NCBI RefSeq assembly: GCF_029892105.1
Contig: NZ_JARZAJ010000008.1
Location: 124,001 to 188,000, forward strand
Reading direction: 5' to 3'
DNA from: Kitasatospora sp. GP82
Lineage (GTDB): Bacteria > Actinomycetota > Actinomycetes > Streptomycetales > Streptomycetaceae
Length of the DNA stretch: 64,000 nt
Below, piece by piece: positions 9,284 through 17,690 of the stretch. Position 1 is the first letter of the stretch, and the number at the start of each line of letters is the position of its first letter. The position numbers were made by a program, and so were the translations under genes. A model generated the notes under the pieces. It saw only the letters and a program-made list of their open reading frames with translations, was not told where the DNA came from and ran no database searches.

Positions 9284-10606
9284 GTGAGTGGTGAGAGTAC
9301 GAGCTTCCTGATCGGGGCTCTTGCACTGGTGGTCCTCGGCTGGCTCGCCGCCTGTGCCGAGGCCGGCATCTCCCGGATCTCCCGGTTCCGCGCCGAGGAG
9401 GCCGTCAGGGCCGGGCGGCGCGGCGCCTCCAGGCTGCTGACCCTGGCCAAGGACCCGATCCGCTATCTCAACCTGGCCACCCTGATCAGGGTGGCCAGCG
9501 AGATGGCGGCGGCCGTCCTGGTCACCGTGGTCTGCGTGCGGAATCTGCACGAGACCTGGCAGGCGGTGCTGCTGGCCTTCGGTGTGATGGTGCTGGTCTC
9601 CTTCGTGGCGGTCGGCGTCTCGCCCCGTACGATCGGCCGCCAGCACCCGCTGACCACGGCCACGGCGTCCTCCTTCGTGCTGCTGCCGCTGGCCAGGATC
9701 CTCGGCCCGATCCCCAAGCTGCTGATCCTGCTCGGCAATGCGCTGACCCCCGGCAAGGGGTACAAGGAGGGCCCGTTCGCCTCCGAGGCAGAGCTGCGGG
9801 CCCTGGTCGACCTGGCCGAGAAGGACGACCTGATCGAGGACGAGGAGCGCCGGATGGTGCACTCGGTCTTCGAACTCGGCGACACCATCGTCCGCGAGGT
9901 GATGGTGCCGCGTACCGATCTGGTGATGATCGAGCGGCACAAGACGGTCCGTCAGGCGCTCACCCTGGCACTGCGCTCCGGCTTCTCCCGGATCCCGGTG
10001 GTCGGGGACAACGAGGACGACGTGGTCGGCATCGTCTACCTCAAGGACCTGGTCCGTCGCACCCACATCAACCGGGACGCGGAGCTGGAGCCGGTCTCCT
10101 CGGTGATGCGCCCGGCGGTCTTCGTCCCGGACTCCAAGCCCGCCACCGACCTGCTGCGCGAGATGCAGCAGATGCGCTCGCACGTGGCGATCGTGATCGA
10201 CGAGTACGGCGGCACCGCGGGGCTGGTCACCATCGAGGACATCCTGGAGGAGATCGTCGGCGAGATCACCGACGAGTACGACCGGGAGATCGCCCCGGTG
10301 GAGGACCTCGGCGACGGCTCGTACCGGATCACCGCCCGGCTGCTGGTCGAGGACCTGGGCGAACTGTTCGGGATCGAGCTGGAGGACGAGGACGTCGAGA
10401 CCGTCGGCGGGCTGCTGGCCAAGAACCTCGGCCGGGTGCCCATCCCCGGTTCCTCCTGCGAGGTGCCGATACCGGAGGATGCCCCGCGCGAGCTGGTGGC
10501 GATCCGGCTGACCGCCGAGAGCTCGGCGGGCCGCCGCAACCGGATCGGCACCGTGGTCGCCGCGCCCGTACGGCCCGGGGAGACGGCCGCCGTCGAGAGC
10601 GAGTGA
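9284..10606 (+). CDS. CNNM/CBS-domain membrane protein (hemolysin C-like)
   Basis: Integral membrane protein of 440 residues. An N-terminal CNNM (DUF21) domain with three to four membrane segments spans about residues 5-175, two CBS domains follow at about 200-325 (VMVPRTDLVMI and VMRPAVFVPD), and a CorC/HlyC domain closes at about 340-420. Family members move or sense divalent cations such as Mg2+ or Co2+; the exact substrate cannot be read here. GTG at 9284 gives a normal N-terminus. Downstream 10648-10680 forms a hairpin that probably ends the phoH-ybeY-CBS transcript. Confidence 0.9.
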   Translation: MSGESTSFLIGALALVVLGWLAACAEAGISRISRFRAEEAVRAGRRGASRLLTLAKDPIRYLNLATLIRVASEMAAAVLVTVVCVRNLHETWQAVLLAFGVMVLVSFVAVGVSPRTIGRQHPLTTATASSFVLLPLARILGPIPKLLILLGNALTPGKGYKEGPFASEAELRALVDLAEKDDLIEDEERRMVHSVFELGDTIVREVMVPRTDLVMIERHKTVRQALTLALRSGFSRIPVVGDNEDDVVGIVYLKDLVRRTHINRDAELEPVSSVMRPAVFVPDSKPATDLLREMQQMRSHVAIVIDEYGGTAGLVTIEDILEEIVGEITDEYDREIAPVEDLGDGSYRITARLLVEDLGELFGIELEDEDVETVGGLLAKNLGRVPIPGSSCEVPIPEDAPRELVAIRLTAESSAGRRNRIGTVVAAPVRPGETAAVESE

Positions 10607-10647
10607 GACCGGCCGCCCACCGGGTGCCGTCCGGTCGTCCGAGGCCG

Positions 10648-10680
10648 CTCAGGGCCCCGCAGGAGTTGCCGGGCCCTGAG
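10648..10680. terminator. 10-bp hairpin after the CBS gene
   Basis: CTCAGGGCCC at 10648-10657 pairs exactly with GGGCCCTGAG at 10671-10680, with a 13-base loop. Confidence 0.6.
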
Positions 10681-10701
10681 TTGGCTCCGACCATGTGAGG
10701 C

Positions 10702-10944
10702 ATGACGCACCAATTGCGCGCGGAGTACGGCGCTGAGGGTCGGTCCGGTGGCATCCGGATGTGGCACGTCGTCCGGGACACCGACCTGACCACCGCGCTG
10801 TGCGGCCGCAGGATGGGCGAGGACGCCGATACCAAACCGGAGGAGGAGTGGGGGACCGGGCTGCGGGGCTGCCAGCAGTGCGGCTCGCTCTACATCCACG
10901 AGGTTCCGTTCCACCCGGCCGACTGGGAGAGATCACCCAGATAG
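10702..10944 (+). CDS. Small conserved hypothetical protein
   Basis: An 80-residue protein of unknown function. It begins MTHQLRAEYG and contains one Cys in ALCGRRM and a CQQC pair near residues 59-62, which together with nearby His residues (WHVVRD, YIHE) could bind a metal. No membrane segment or signal peptide is present. It sits alone between the CBS gene terminator and the DUF4383-like gene. Codon use is normal for the genome with strong GC at third positions, which supports a real gene. Confidence 0.65.
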   Translation: MTHQLRAEYGAEGRSGGIRMWHVVRDTDLTTALCGRRMGEDADTKPEEEWGTGLRGCQQCGSLYIHEVPFHPADWERSPR

Positions 10945-10996
10945 CGGGATCAGGAGTAGCGTGAAGCTACTTTCGCCGGGGGCGGTGGAGGTCACC

Positions 10997-11536
10997 ATGA
11001 AACTGAAAGACGAACTGCCCGTGGATCATCGGCTTGCGCTGGTCTACCGGATCGGCGCCGGACTGGGCGGGATCTTCCTGCTGGTCTTCGGCATCCTGGG
11101 GCTGCTGGACCACCCGGGCATCCTGTCCACCCACGGCCCGAGCGTCGCCGGGATGTCCACCAACGGCGCGCTGAGCATCCTCTCCGTGATCATGGGCGTG
11201 GTGCTGATCGCCGGCATGGTGATCGGCGGCAACTTCGCCTCCAACCTCAACATGATCGCGGGCCTGCTGTTCGTGCTGTCCGGCTTCTACGGCCTGTGCG
11301 TGCTCGGCCGGCCGGACGCCAACATCCTCAACTTCGGGATCGCCAACGTGCTGTTCGCGTTCATCTGGGGCCTCATGGTGCTCACCTTCGGCATGTACGG
11401 CCGGGTGAGCAGCCATCTGCCGCAGGACAACCCGTACTGGCGCAAGCGCCACGGCGGGGGCGAGCAGCAGCCGTCCGGGCCGTCGACCCTGGTGAAGATC
11501 CTCAAGCCGGGACCGCCCAACCCGATCGGCCACTGA
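10997..11536 (+). CDS. DUF4383-like four-helix membrane protein
   Basis: Membrane protein of 179 residues with four hydrophobic segments at about 18-40, 65-85, 90-112 and 115-135. It resembles the actinobacterial DUF4383 family, whose function is unknown. ATG at 10997 is preferred over a GTG at 10961 because GGAGG lies seven bases upstream and homology begins at MKLKDELPVDHRLALVYR. The cytoplasmic tail is basic and proline-rich. A perfect 21-bp hairpin follows. Confidence 0.8.
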   Translation: MKLKDELPVDHRLALVYRIGAGLGGIFLLVFGILGLLDHPGILSTHGPSVAGMSTNGALSILSVIMGVVLIAGMVIGGNFASNLNMIAGLLFVLSGFYGLCVLGRPDANILNFGIANVLFAFIWGLMVLTFGMYGRVSSHLPQDNPYWRKRHGGGEQQPSGPSTLVKILKPGPPNPIGH

Positions 11537-11578
11537 GCGGATCGCCCCGAAGAGGGGCAACCGTCTCGCGGGACCCAA

Positions 11579-11624
11579 TGCGACAGCGGCCCGCAGGGAT
11601 CTCTCCCTGCGGGCCGCTGTCGCA
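11579..11624. terminator. Perfect 21-bp hairpin
   Basis: Arms 11579-11599 and 11604-11624 are exact inverse complements around a 4-base loop. It lies 42 bases after the DUF4383-like stop and isolates it from the aldo/keto reductase gene. Confidence 0.8.
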
Positions 11625-11750
11625 TGTCGTGGCCAGGCCTGAGGGCGGCCGGGGACGGTGCGACCGGCCGGACAGCGGGACATTTTTGACTCCACGTCAG
11701 GTCGCACGGGAGTGTGGGTCGCGTCCGCAATGCTACGGAGGGAATCCACG

Positions 11751-12752
11751 ATGAGCGTACGCACCCTGGGTGGCCTGAGCACCGCACCGATCGGCTTCGG
11801 GGCGATGGTGCTCTCGCCCGGCGTGTACGGCGAGATCGACGACGAGCGCGGTGCCACCGCGCTGCGGGCGGCGCTCGATGCCGGGGCCACCCTGATCGAC
11901 ACCGCCGACGGCTACGGCGCGGAGGGCCACAACGAGCGCCTGGTCGGCCGGGCGATCGCCGGGCGCCGGGACGAGCTGGTGATCGCCACCAAGTTCGGCT
12001 TCCGGATCCCGGAGGGTGCCGAGGCGCACCGCTTCCCGGTTGCGGCCGCGTTCGGCGAGCTGGCCGTCAACCTCGACCCGAAGTACGTCCGGGGATACGC
12101 CGAGCAGTCGCTGCGCAACCTCGGCATCGAGGCGATCGACCTGTACTACCCGCACTTCCCCGACCCGCAGGTGCCCTTCGAGGAGACGGTCGGTGCGGTC
12201 GCCGAGCTGATCGGGGCCGGGCTGGTGCGGCAGCTGGGCCTGTCCAATGTCACGGCGGAGCAGCTGCGGGCGGCGTACGCCGTGCACCCCGTGGCGGCGG
12301 TACAGGTGCAGTGGTCGATGTGGCAGCCGGTCGACCCCGCGCTGTTGGCGACCGCCCGGGAGCTCGGCGTCGGCCTGGTGGCCTGGAGCCCGCTCGGCGG
12401 CGGCTTCCTGACCGGCACCGTGCAGCAGGTCGCCGAGGGCGACTTCCGTCGCAACCTGGAGCGCTACGACGAGGCGAACCTGCGGGCCAACAACGACCGC
12501 TACGCCCCGTTGCGCGCCATCGCGGCCGAGCTCGGACTGACGCCGGGGCAGCTGGCGCTGGCCTGGCTGCTGAACCAGGACGAGCATGTGGTGCCGATCC
12601 CCGGCAGCCGTACCCCCGCGCACATCGTCGAGAACCTGGCGGCGGCGGAGGTGGCGCTGAGCCCGCAGACGCTGGGCCGGATCGCGGCGGCGCTGGACGG
12701 CTTCACGCCTGTCGGCCGGGGCGCCATCCTGGCCGAGGGCGGTGGCCGGTGA
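11751..12752 (+). CDS. Aldo/keto reductase
   Basis: NADPH-dependent oxidoreductase of 333 residues with the AKR TIM barrel. The catalytic tetrad region is visible: Asp/Tyr in DTADGYGAEGHNE near residues 46-58, Lys in IATKFGF near 78-84, and the His of YPHFPDP near 129-135. The nucleotide-binding end shows VPIPGSRTPAHIVENLAA near 281-298. ATG at 11751 is preceded by GGAGGGAA with good spacing. Substrate cannot be predicted. It belongs to the AKR group that detoxifies aldehydes or quinones (YghZ/Tas-like), judged by its opening FGAMVLSPGVYG. Confidence 0.9.
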   Translation: MSVRTLGGLSTAPIGFGAMVLSPGVYGEIDDERGATALRAALDAGATLIDTADGYGAEGHNERLVGRAIAGRRDELVIATKFGFRIPEGAEAHRFPVAAAFGELAVNLDPKYVRGYAEQSLRNLGIEAIDLYYPHFPDPQVPFEETVGAVAELIGAGLVRQLGLSNVTAEQLRAAYAVHPVAAVQVQWSMWQPVDPALLATARELGVGLVAWSPLGGGFLTGTVQQVAEGDFRRNLERYDEANLRANNDRYAPLRAIAAELGLTPGQLALAWLLNQDEHVVPIPGSRTPAHIVENLAAAEVALSPQTLGRIAAALDGFTPVGRGAILAEGGGR

Positions 12753-12794
12753 GCGGCAGGGCGGACGGTAGCGAGTCGTGGCCGGGGCGCCGCC

Positions 12795-12800
12795 TATGCT
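12795..12800 (+). promoter_or_regulatory. -10 element for a leaderless transcript
   Basis: TATGCT at 12795-12800 ends 7 bases before the ATG at 12808, which would place the first transcribed base at or next to the start codon. Confidence 0.4.
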
Positions 12801-12807
12801 CAGCGGC

Positions 12808-13161
12808 ATGAGTGAGCTGACCGAACTGGATCCTGAGGACAAGAAGATCATCACGCTGGCCCGTTCCGCGCGGGCCCGCAACGGCGTGGCGGAGGGGGCC
12901 GCCGTACGCGACGAGACCGGCCGGACGTACGTGGCCGGAACGGTCGCCCTGGACTCGCTGAGGCTGAGCGCCCTGCAGACGGCCGTCGCGATGGCCGTGG
13001 CCAGCGGGGCGAAGGGCCTGGAGGCAGCCGCCGTGGTCTCCGAGGCGGCCGAGCCGGCCGAGGGCGACCTGGCGGCCGTGCGCGATCTGGGCGGTGCCGG
13101 GACGCCGGTGCTGCTGGCCGGTCCGGACGGTGTTCTGAAGGTCGCCGCCGAGGCGCGATAA
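12808..13161 (+). CDS. Cytidine deaminase-like protein without zinc ligands
   Basis: A 117-residue protein whose middle (ARNGVAEGAAVRDETGRTYV) follows the cytidine deaminase fold pattern, and which is often annotated as cytidine deaminase at this position before era in Streptomyces. The sequence contains no His and no Cys, so the zinc-binding HAE/CAE and PCxxC motifs of real deaminases are absent. It is therefore likely a non-catalytic relative with an unknown, perhaps nucleotide-binding, role. ATG at 12808 is chosen over the GTG at 12778 because a -10 lies just before it. Confidence 0.8.
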   Translation: MSELTELDPEDKKIITLARSARARNGVAEGAAVRDETGRTYVAGTVALDSLRLSALQTAVAMAVASGAKGLEAAAVVSEAAEPAEGDLAAVRDLGGAGTPVLLAGPDGVLKVAAEAR

Positions 13162-13244
13162 GGCCCTCCGAGGCTTGTGGCGGGGTGGGTACGGGTGCTC
13201 CGGGAGACGGGGCGCCCGTACCTCCCCCGGCCCCCCGGCGCGGG

Positions 13245-13250
13245 TAGGGT
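13245..13250 (+). promoter_or_regulatory. Probable -10 element of the small membrane protein gene
   Basis: TAGGGT at 13245-13250, 23 bases before the ATG at 13274, with GAGGGGG as ribosome site between them. Confidence 0.35.
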
Positions 13251-13273
13251 GGCCCTGATCGAGGGGGTGTGCG

Positions 13274-13429
13274 ATGGGGGCACTGGCGTTCTTCGCCGGG
13301 CTGCTGCTCAGCGTGATGGGGATGGGCCGCTGGAAGGAGACCGGCTCGCCGTGGTGGCTGGCCGGCTCGATCGCGCTCTTCCTGCTGACGGTCGTCGGAG
13401 CGCTCACCGGAGGCCGTAAGTCCCGTTGA
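13274..13429 (+). CDS. Small two-helix membrane protein (51 aa)
   Basis: Short gene reading MGALAFFAGLLLSVMGMGR... to KSR-stop. Two hydrophobic segments at about residues 2-16 and 28-44 are separated by a charged/tryptophan loop (GRWKETGSPWW), with a basic C-terminus (GGRKSR). GAGGGGG at 13261-13267 is a strong ribosome site and a -10 lies upstream. All wobble positions are GC-biased, which supports translation. It sits directly before era; function unknown. This size class is usually missed by automatic annotation. Confidence 0.65.
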   Translation: MGALAFFAGLLLSVMGMGRWKETGSPWWLAGSIALFLLTVVGALTGGRKSR

Positions 13430-13499
13430 CGGTGGCCTGTCCGCCTGCGCTCGGATGCTGTGTCCGCCTGCGCTTACGCGATCAGGGAGAATGGTGGGC

Positions 13500-14429
13500 A
13501 TGAGTGCCCCTTCATCCCCGTACCGCTCCGGGTTCGCGTGCTTCGTCGGACGTCCTAACGCGGGCAAGTCGACCCTGACCAACGCGCTGGTCGGGACGAA
13601 GGTCGCGATCACCTCCGACCGTCCGCAGACCACCCGGCACACCGTTCGCGGCATCGTGCACCGCCCCGACTCGCAGCTCGTCCTGGTGGACACCCCCGGT
13701 CTACACAAGCCCCGTACCCTGCTCGGCGAGCGCCTCAACGACCTCGTCCGCTCCACCTGGGCCGAGGTCGACGTGATCGGCTTCTGCCTGCCCGCCGACC
13801 AGAAGCTCGGCCCCGGCGACAAGTTCATCGCCAAGGAACTCGCCGAGATCAAGAAGACCCCCAAGGTCGCCATCGTCACCAAGACCGACCTGGTCGACTC
13901 CAAGCGGCTGGCCGAGCAGCTGATCGCCGTCCACCAGCTCGGCATCGAACTCGGCATCGAGTGGGCCGAGATCATCCCGGTCTCCGCCGTCGGCGACAAG
14001 CAGGTCGAGCTGGCCGCCGATCTGATCACCAAGCTGCTCCCCGAGGGCCAGCCGCTCTACCCGGACGGCGACCTCACCGACGAGCCCGAGCAGATCATGG
14101 TCGCCGAGCTGATCCGCGAGGCCGCCCTGGAGGGCGTCCGGGACGAGCTGCCGCACTCGCTCGCCGTGGTGGTCGAGGAGATGCTGCCGCGCGAGGGCCG
14201 CCCGGCGGACCGCCCGCTGCTGGACATCCACGCCAACGTCTACATCGAGCGCCAGAGCCAGAAGGCCATCGTGATCGGCGCCAAGGGCTCCCGCCTCAAG
14301 CACGTCGGCACCACCGCCCGCAAGCACATCGAGGCCCTCCTCGGCACCCCGGTCTACCTGGACCTCCACGTCAAGGTCGCCAAGGACTGGCAGCGCGACC
14401 CCAAGCAGCTCCGCAAGCTGGGCTTCTGA
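13500..14429 (+). CDS. era: GTPase Era
   Basis: Essential GTPase of 309 residues that binds the 3' end of 16S rRNA during small-subunit assembly. G1 GRPNAGKS at about 15-22, G2 region DRPQTTRH, G3 DTPG near 66, G4 TKTD near 125 and a C-terminal KH domain with VIGAKGSRLKHVG are all present. ATG at 13500 gives better spacing from GGGAG (13485-13489) than the in-frame ATG at 13491. The actinobacterial position is conserved after the deaminase-like gene. A strong hairpin follows. Confidence 0.95.
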   Translation: MSAPSSPYRSGFACFVGRPNAGKSTLTNALVGTKVAITSDRPQTTRHTVRGIVHRPDSQLVLVDTPGLHKPRTLLGERLNDLVRSTWAEVDVIGFCLPADQKLGPGDKFIAKELAEIKKTPKVAIVTKTDLVDSKRLAEQLIAVHQLGIELGIEWAEIIPVSAVGDKQVELAADLITKLLPEGQPLYPDGDLTDEPEQIMVAELIREAALEGVRDELPHSLAVVVEEMLPREGRPADRPLLDIHANVYIERQSQKAIVIGAKGSRLKHVGTTARKHIEALLGTPVYLDLHVKVAKDWQRDPKQLRKLGF

Positions 14430-14446
14430 GGGTCCGACAGGATCAC

Positions 14447-14478
14447 CCGGCAGGAGCGGCTCCGGCCGCTCCTGCCGG
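14447..14478. terminator. Perfect 14-bp hairpin after era
   Basis: Arms 14447-14460 and 14465-14478 with a 4-base loop. The following stretch to 14689 shows no supportable gene and marks the left edge of the accessory region. Confidence 0.75.
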
Positions 14479-14689
14479 CTTCCCCGACGCTAGGCCGTGT
14501 CCGGTCGCTCCTGCCGGTCGCAAGCCCAGCCGGGCGCCGAACGCCGCGCGCTGATCCGACAAGATCGCGCAGCCATGTGTCGGACCTGGTCCGGCGATGG
14601 GGGTGAAAGGGCGCGCAGGGGGCGCTTCTGCCGGTCGGCGGAGGGTGCTCGGGAGGGGCGGATCGTTGCTGGGCCGATCGGTAATCTGC

Positions 14690-15286
14690 TTATAGGGCAG
14701 TGGAGTTGGTGCCGGCGCCGTGGAGGAGGGTGTTGACGACGAGGGTGGCCAGCGCGGCCGGGGGGCGGTTGGTGGGGTCGCCCTCGACGGCCTCGCTGAT
14801 CAGGACGTAGTAGACACGGCGCAGCCAGTCCAGGTCGGTGTCGGGTCTGAGGAGGCCGGACTGTCGGGCGCGGTGGAAGAGGGCGTCGCAGCGGGCCAGC
14901 ACCTCGGCGCGGATGCGGTCGCTCTCGGGGTCGGTGGGGCGGCCCATGCCGTAGGACCAACTGATCTTGGCCTCGAGGACGTTGGCCGTCACCTGGTGGA
15001 GGGCGACCAGCGGGGGCAGGTGCTCGGGGTGGCTGCGGTCGACGGCGTGGGCGAGTTCGCGGGTGGCCCACGCGCCGAGGGCCTCGATCAGGGCTTCGCG
15101 GGTGGCGAAGCGGCGGTGGACGGTGGTCCTGGCGACCCCGGCCTCGGCGGCTATCTGCTCGATGGTGGCCGACGGGTCCCTGCGCAGGACCCGCTCCGCC
15201 GCGGCCAGAATCGCCTTGACCGTACGCTCGGAGTCGGCGCGCATCGCACGGCGCCCCCGCACGTCCGCCTGCCCGCGCTGCTCCAT
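14690..15286 (-). CDS. TetR family transcriptional regulator
   Basis: A 198-residue regulator. The helix-turn-helix lies at about residues 25-70 (ILAAAERVLRRDPSATIEQ then AAEAGVARTTVHRRFATREAL), and the C-terminal ligand domain has no recognisable signature. ATG at 15286 has AGGAGG four bases upstream; a GTG directly before it is too close. It is transcribed after the MMPL gene on the same strand, 172 bases away across a tandem repeat, so it probably controls that exporter in response to a hydrophobic ligand. Confidence 0.88.
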   Translation of the reverse strand: MEQRGQADVRGRRAMRADSERTVKAILAAAERVLRRDPSATIEQIAAEAGVARTTVHRRFATREALIEALGAWATRELAHAVDRSHPEHLPPLVALHQVTANVLEAKISWSYGMGRPTDPESDRIRAEVLARCDALFHRARQSGLLRPDTDLDWLRRVYYVLISEAVEGDPTNRPPAALATLVVNTLLHGAGTNSTAL

Positions 15287-15366
15287 CACACCTCCTGAGC
15301 CACCGGGTCAGAAGACTACCCCGGCAGGGCGGTCGGGGCGTGAGGGCAGGCGCGGGCCGGGCGAAG

Positions 15367-15434
15367 GCGCGAGGGCGCGAGGGCGCGAGGGCGCGAGGGC
15401 GCGAGGGCGCGAGGGCGCGAGGGCGCGAGGGCGC
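15367..15434. repeat. 8-bp tandem repeat, about 8.5 copies
   Basis: Unit GCGCGAGG (equivalently GGGCGCGA) repeats with exact 8-base period between 15367 and 15434, in the gap between the MMPL stop and the TetR start. Copy number could vary by slippage and affect tetR expression. Confidence 0.85.
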
Positions 15435-15458
15435 CTCGGTCGCCGCCGAGCGGCCGGC

Positions 15459-17651
15459 TCAGCCGTTGGCCGGCTGCTCCACCCGCGAGGAGGCGGGGGA
15501 CGAATCAGCCTCGCCGTGGGCGAGATTGACACGCTGCCAGATCCGCCGGAGCGGGGCCGGGGCCCACCAGGCGCGGTGGCCGAGCAGCTTCATGGTGGCC
15601 GGGACGAGGATCGCCCGGACCAGGGTGGCGTCCACGACGATGGCGATCACCAGCCCGACCCCGATCATCTGCATGAAGGCGATCGAGGAGGTCAGGAAGC
15701 CGCAGACGACGACCACCAGCAGCAGGGCGGCACTGGTGATGATCTTCCCGGTGCGCTGGAGGCCGATCGCGATGGACTCGGCGGGGTCGTGGCCCAGGTC
15801 GTGGCTCTCCTTGATCCGGGAGAGCAGGAAGACCTCGTAGTCCATGGCCAGGCCGAAGGCGATGGCGACGATCAGCACCGGGAAGTTGGCGTCGATCGCG
15901 CCGATCGGGGTGAAGCCGAGCAGGTTGTGCAGGTGTCCGTCCTGGAAGATCAGCTTGATCGCGCCGAACGCGGCGGAGAGCGAGAGCAGGTTCAGCACCA
16001 CCGACTTGAGCGGGATGGTGACCGACCCGAAGGCCAGGAAGAGCACCAGCGAGGAGACCACCGCCACGAAGATCGCCATCCAGACCGCCCGGGAGCCGAT
16101 CATGTGGACGATGTCCACCCGGGAGGCCGGCATACCGGTGAAGGCGGCGGTGCCGCCGTCCGGCGCCCTGAGCGAACGCAGGCCGTCCACCATCGTGCGG
16201 GCCTCGCGCGACATCGGGTCCATCGAGTAGTGCGCGGTGATCCGGGCGAGGTTGCCGGTGGTGTTGGTGACCGCCGCGCCCGTCACGCCGGAGACGGAGT
16301 CCAGCCGGTTGGCGAACTCGTCGAGCGCGCCCCTCGCGCCGTCCGCGGGACCGGGCAGCGTGACCACGGCGGTGACGGTCTTGGTCGGGTCCTGGGTGAA
16401 ATCGGCCGCCAGGTGCTGGGTGACCACCCGGGCGTCCGAGCTGCTTGGCAGCACCCAGTCGCCGGGACGGGCCCAGTTGACGCCCAGGAAGGGCGAGCCG
16501 AGGCCGACCAGCAGGGCGACCACGGCAAGCGTGACCACCAGCGGGCGCCGCATCACCAGCTTGGCCGTCCGGTACCAGCGGCCCTGGTTCTCCGGCTTCG
16601 GCCCCTCGCCGCGCCGGTCCCAGGGCATGGGTACGCGCAGGGAGTTGATGCGGTGCCCGGTCATCCGCAGCAGCGCGGGCAGCAGGGTCAGTGAACCGAC
16701 CACCGCGAAGGCCACCACCGAGACCGCCGCGTACCCCATCGAGCTGAGGAAGCGGGACGGAAAGAGGATCAGGCCGGCGAAGGAGATCGCCACCGCGAGT
16801 CCGGAGAACGCGACCGTACGGCCTGCGGTGGCGCTGGTACGGGCGACCGCCTCGTCCAGCGAGGTCCCGGCGGCGAGTTCCTCGCGGAACCGGTTCACCA
16901 TGAACAGGGCGTAGTCGATGGCCAGTCCGAGCCCCAGGATGGTGATCACATTGATCACGCTGCTGGAGATGTGCACGAAGAAGGTGAGCAGCCGCAGCAC
17001 CGCGAAGGAGCCGAGCGCGACCACCGCGCCGGTCGCCAACGGCAGCGAGGCGGCGACCGCGCTGCGGAAGATGAACACCAGCAGGATCAGCAGCAGCGGC
17101 ACCGAGAGCATCTCGGCGCGTCCGATGTCCTGGCCGGTCAGCCCGTTGACCTGTTCGGTCATCGCGGTGATGCCGCCGAAGTGGACCTCGGTGCCCGGCA
17201 CCTCGAAGTTCTTCTCGACGGCCTGGAGCGCCTTCACCCGCTCCTGGTCGTCCGAGGACTTGAACTGCAGGGCGACATAGGTGGAGTGCCCGTCCTTGCT
17301 GAGGAACTCCGGGTTGTTGCCGGTGGACCAGTAGGTGTCCACCCGGTCGAGGTCGGTACGCGGCACGGCGGCCACCGCCGCCTGGATCGGTCCGGCCACC
17401 GCCGGGTCCGTCACCGGACGGTCGGCGCTGCGGTATAGCACCACGACATCGTCGGCCTGACGGCCCAGTGGTCCGGCGAGCACCGTGTCGGCCTTGGTGG
17501 ACTGGCTGTGCGGGTCGTCGAACCCGGCCCCGCCCGTGATGGCGCCGAACACCGTGGTGCCCCAGCCGCCGGCCAGCAGGGTGAACAGGACCGCACCGAT
17601 GACGACCCACCGCCGATGTGCGGCGGAGAATCTCCCGATGGACGCGATCAC
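15459..17651 (-). CDS. MMPL/RND family transporter
   Basis: Inner-membrane exporter of 730 residues with the two-fold MMPL layout: a transmembrane helix at about 15-35, a large extracytoplasmic loop, five helices at about 180-340 (with GLAIDYALFMVNRFREE), then a second copy with FGLAMDYEVFLLSRIKE near 610. The Asp in each xDYxxF motif is the expected proton-relay residue. The family exports lipids, siderophores and polyketides using proton flow. GTG start at 17651 follows AAGGAG. It lies between a four-helix membrane protein gene (upstream) and tetR (downstream) in one operon. Confidence 0.92.
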   Translation of the reverse strand: MIASIGRFSAAHRRWVVIGAVLFTLLAGGWGTTVFGAITGGAGFDDPHSQSTKADTVLAGPLGRQADDVVVLYRSADRPVTDPAVAGPIQAAVAAVPRTDLDRVDTYWSTGNNPEFLSKDGHSTYVALQFKSSDDQERVKALQAVEKNFEVPGTEVHFGGITAMTEQVNGLTGQDIGRAEMLSVPLLLILLVFIFRSAVAASLPLATGAVVALGSFAVLRLLTFFVHISSSVINVITILGLGLAIDYALFMVNRFREELAAGTSLDEAVARTSATAGRTVAFSGLAVAISFAGLILFPSRFLSSMGYAAVSVVAFAVVGSLTLLPALLRMTGHRINSLRVPMPWDRRGEGPKPENQGRWYRTAKLVMRRPLVVTLAVVALLVGLGSPFLGVNWARPGDWVLPSSSDARVVTQHLAADFTQDPTKTVTAVVTLPGPADGARGALDEFANRLDSVSGVTGAAVTNTTGNLARITAHYSMDPMSREARTMVDGLRSLRAPDGGTAAFTGMPASRVDIVHMIGSRAVWMAIFVAVVSSLVLFLAFGSVTIPLKSVVLNLLSLSAAFGAIKLIFQDGHLHNLLGFTPIGAIDANFPVLIVAIAFGLAMDYEVFLLSRIKESHDLGHDPAESIAIGLQRTGKIITSAALLLVVVVCGFLTSSIAFMQMIGVGLVIAIVVDATLVRAILVPATMKLLGHRAWWAPAPLRRIWQRVNLAHGEADSSPASSRVEQPANG

Positions 17652-17690
17652 GTCTGACGCTCCTTCAGAGTAGGGGGTTGGGGGACGGAG

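Noticed and set aside
14479..14689. Small plus-strand frame 14497-14736
   Set aside because: It overlaps the end of the tetR gene, has no ribosome site and Arg/Gly-rich composition.
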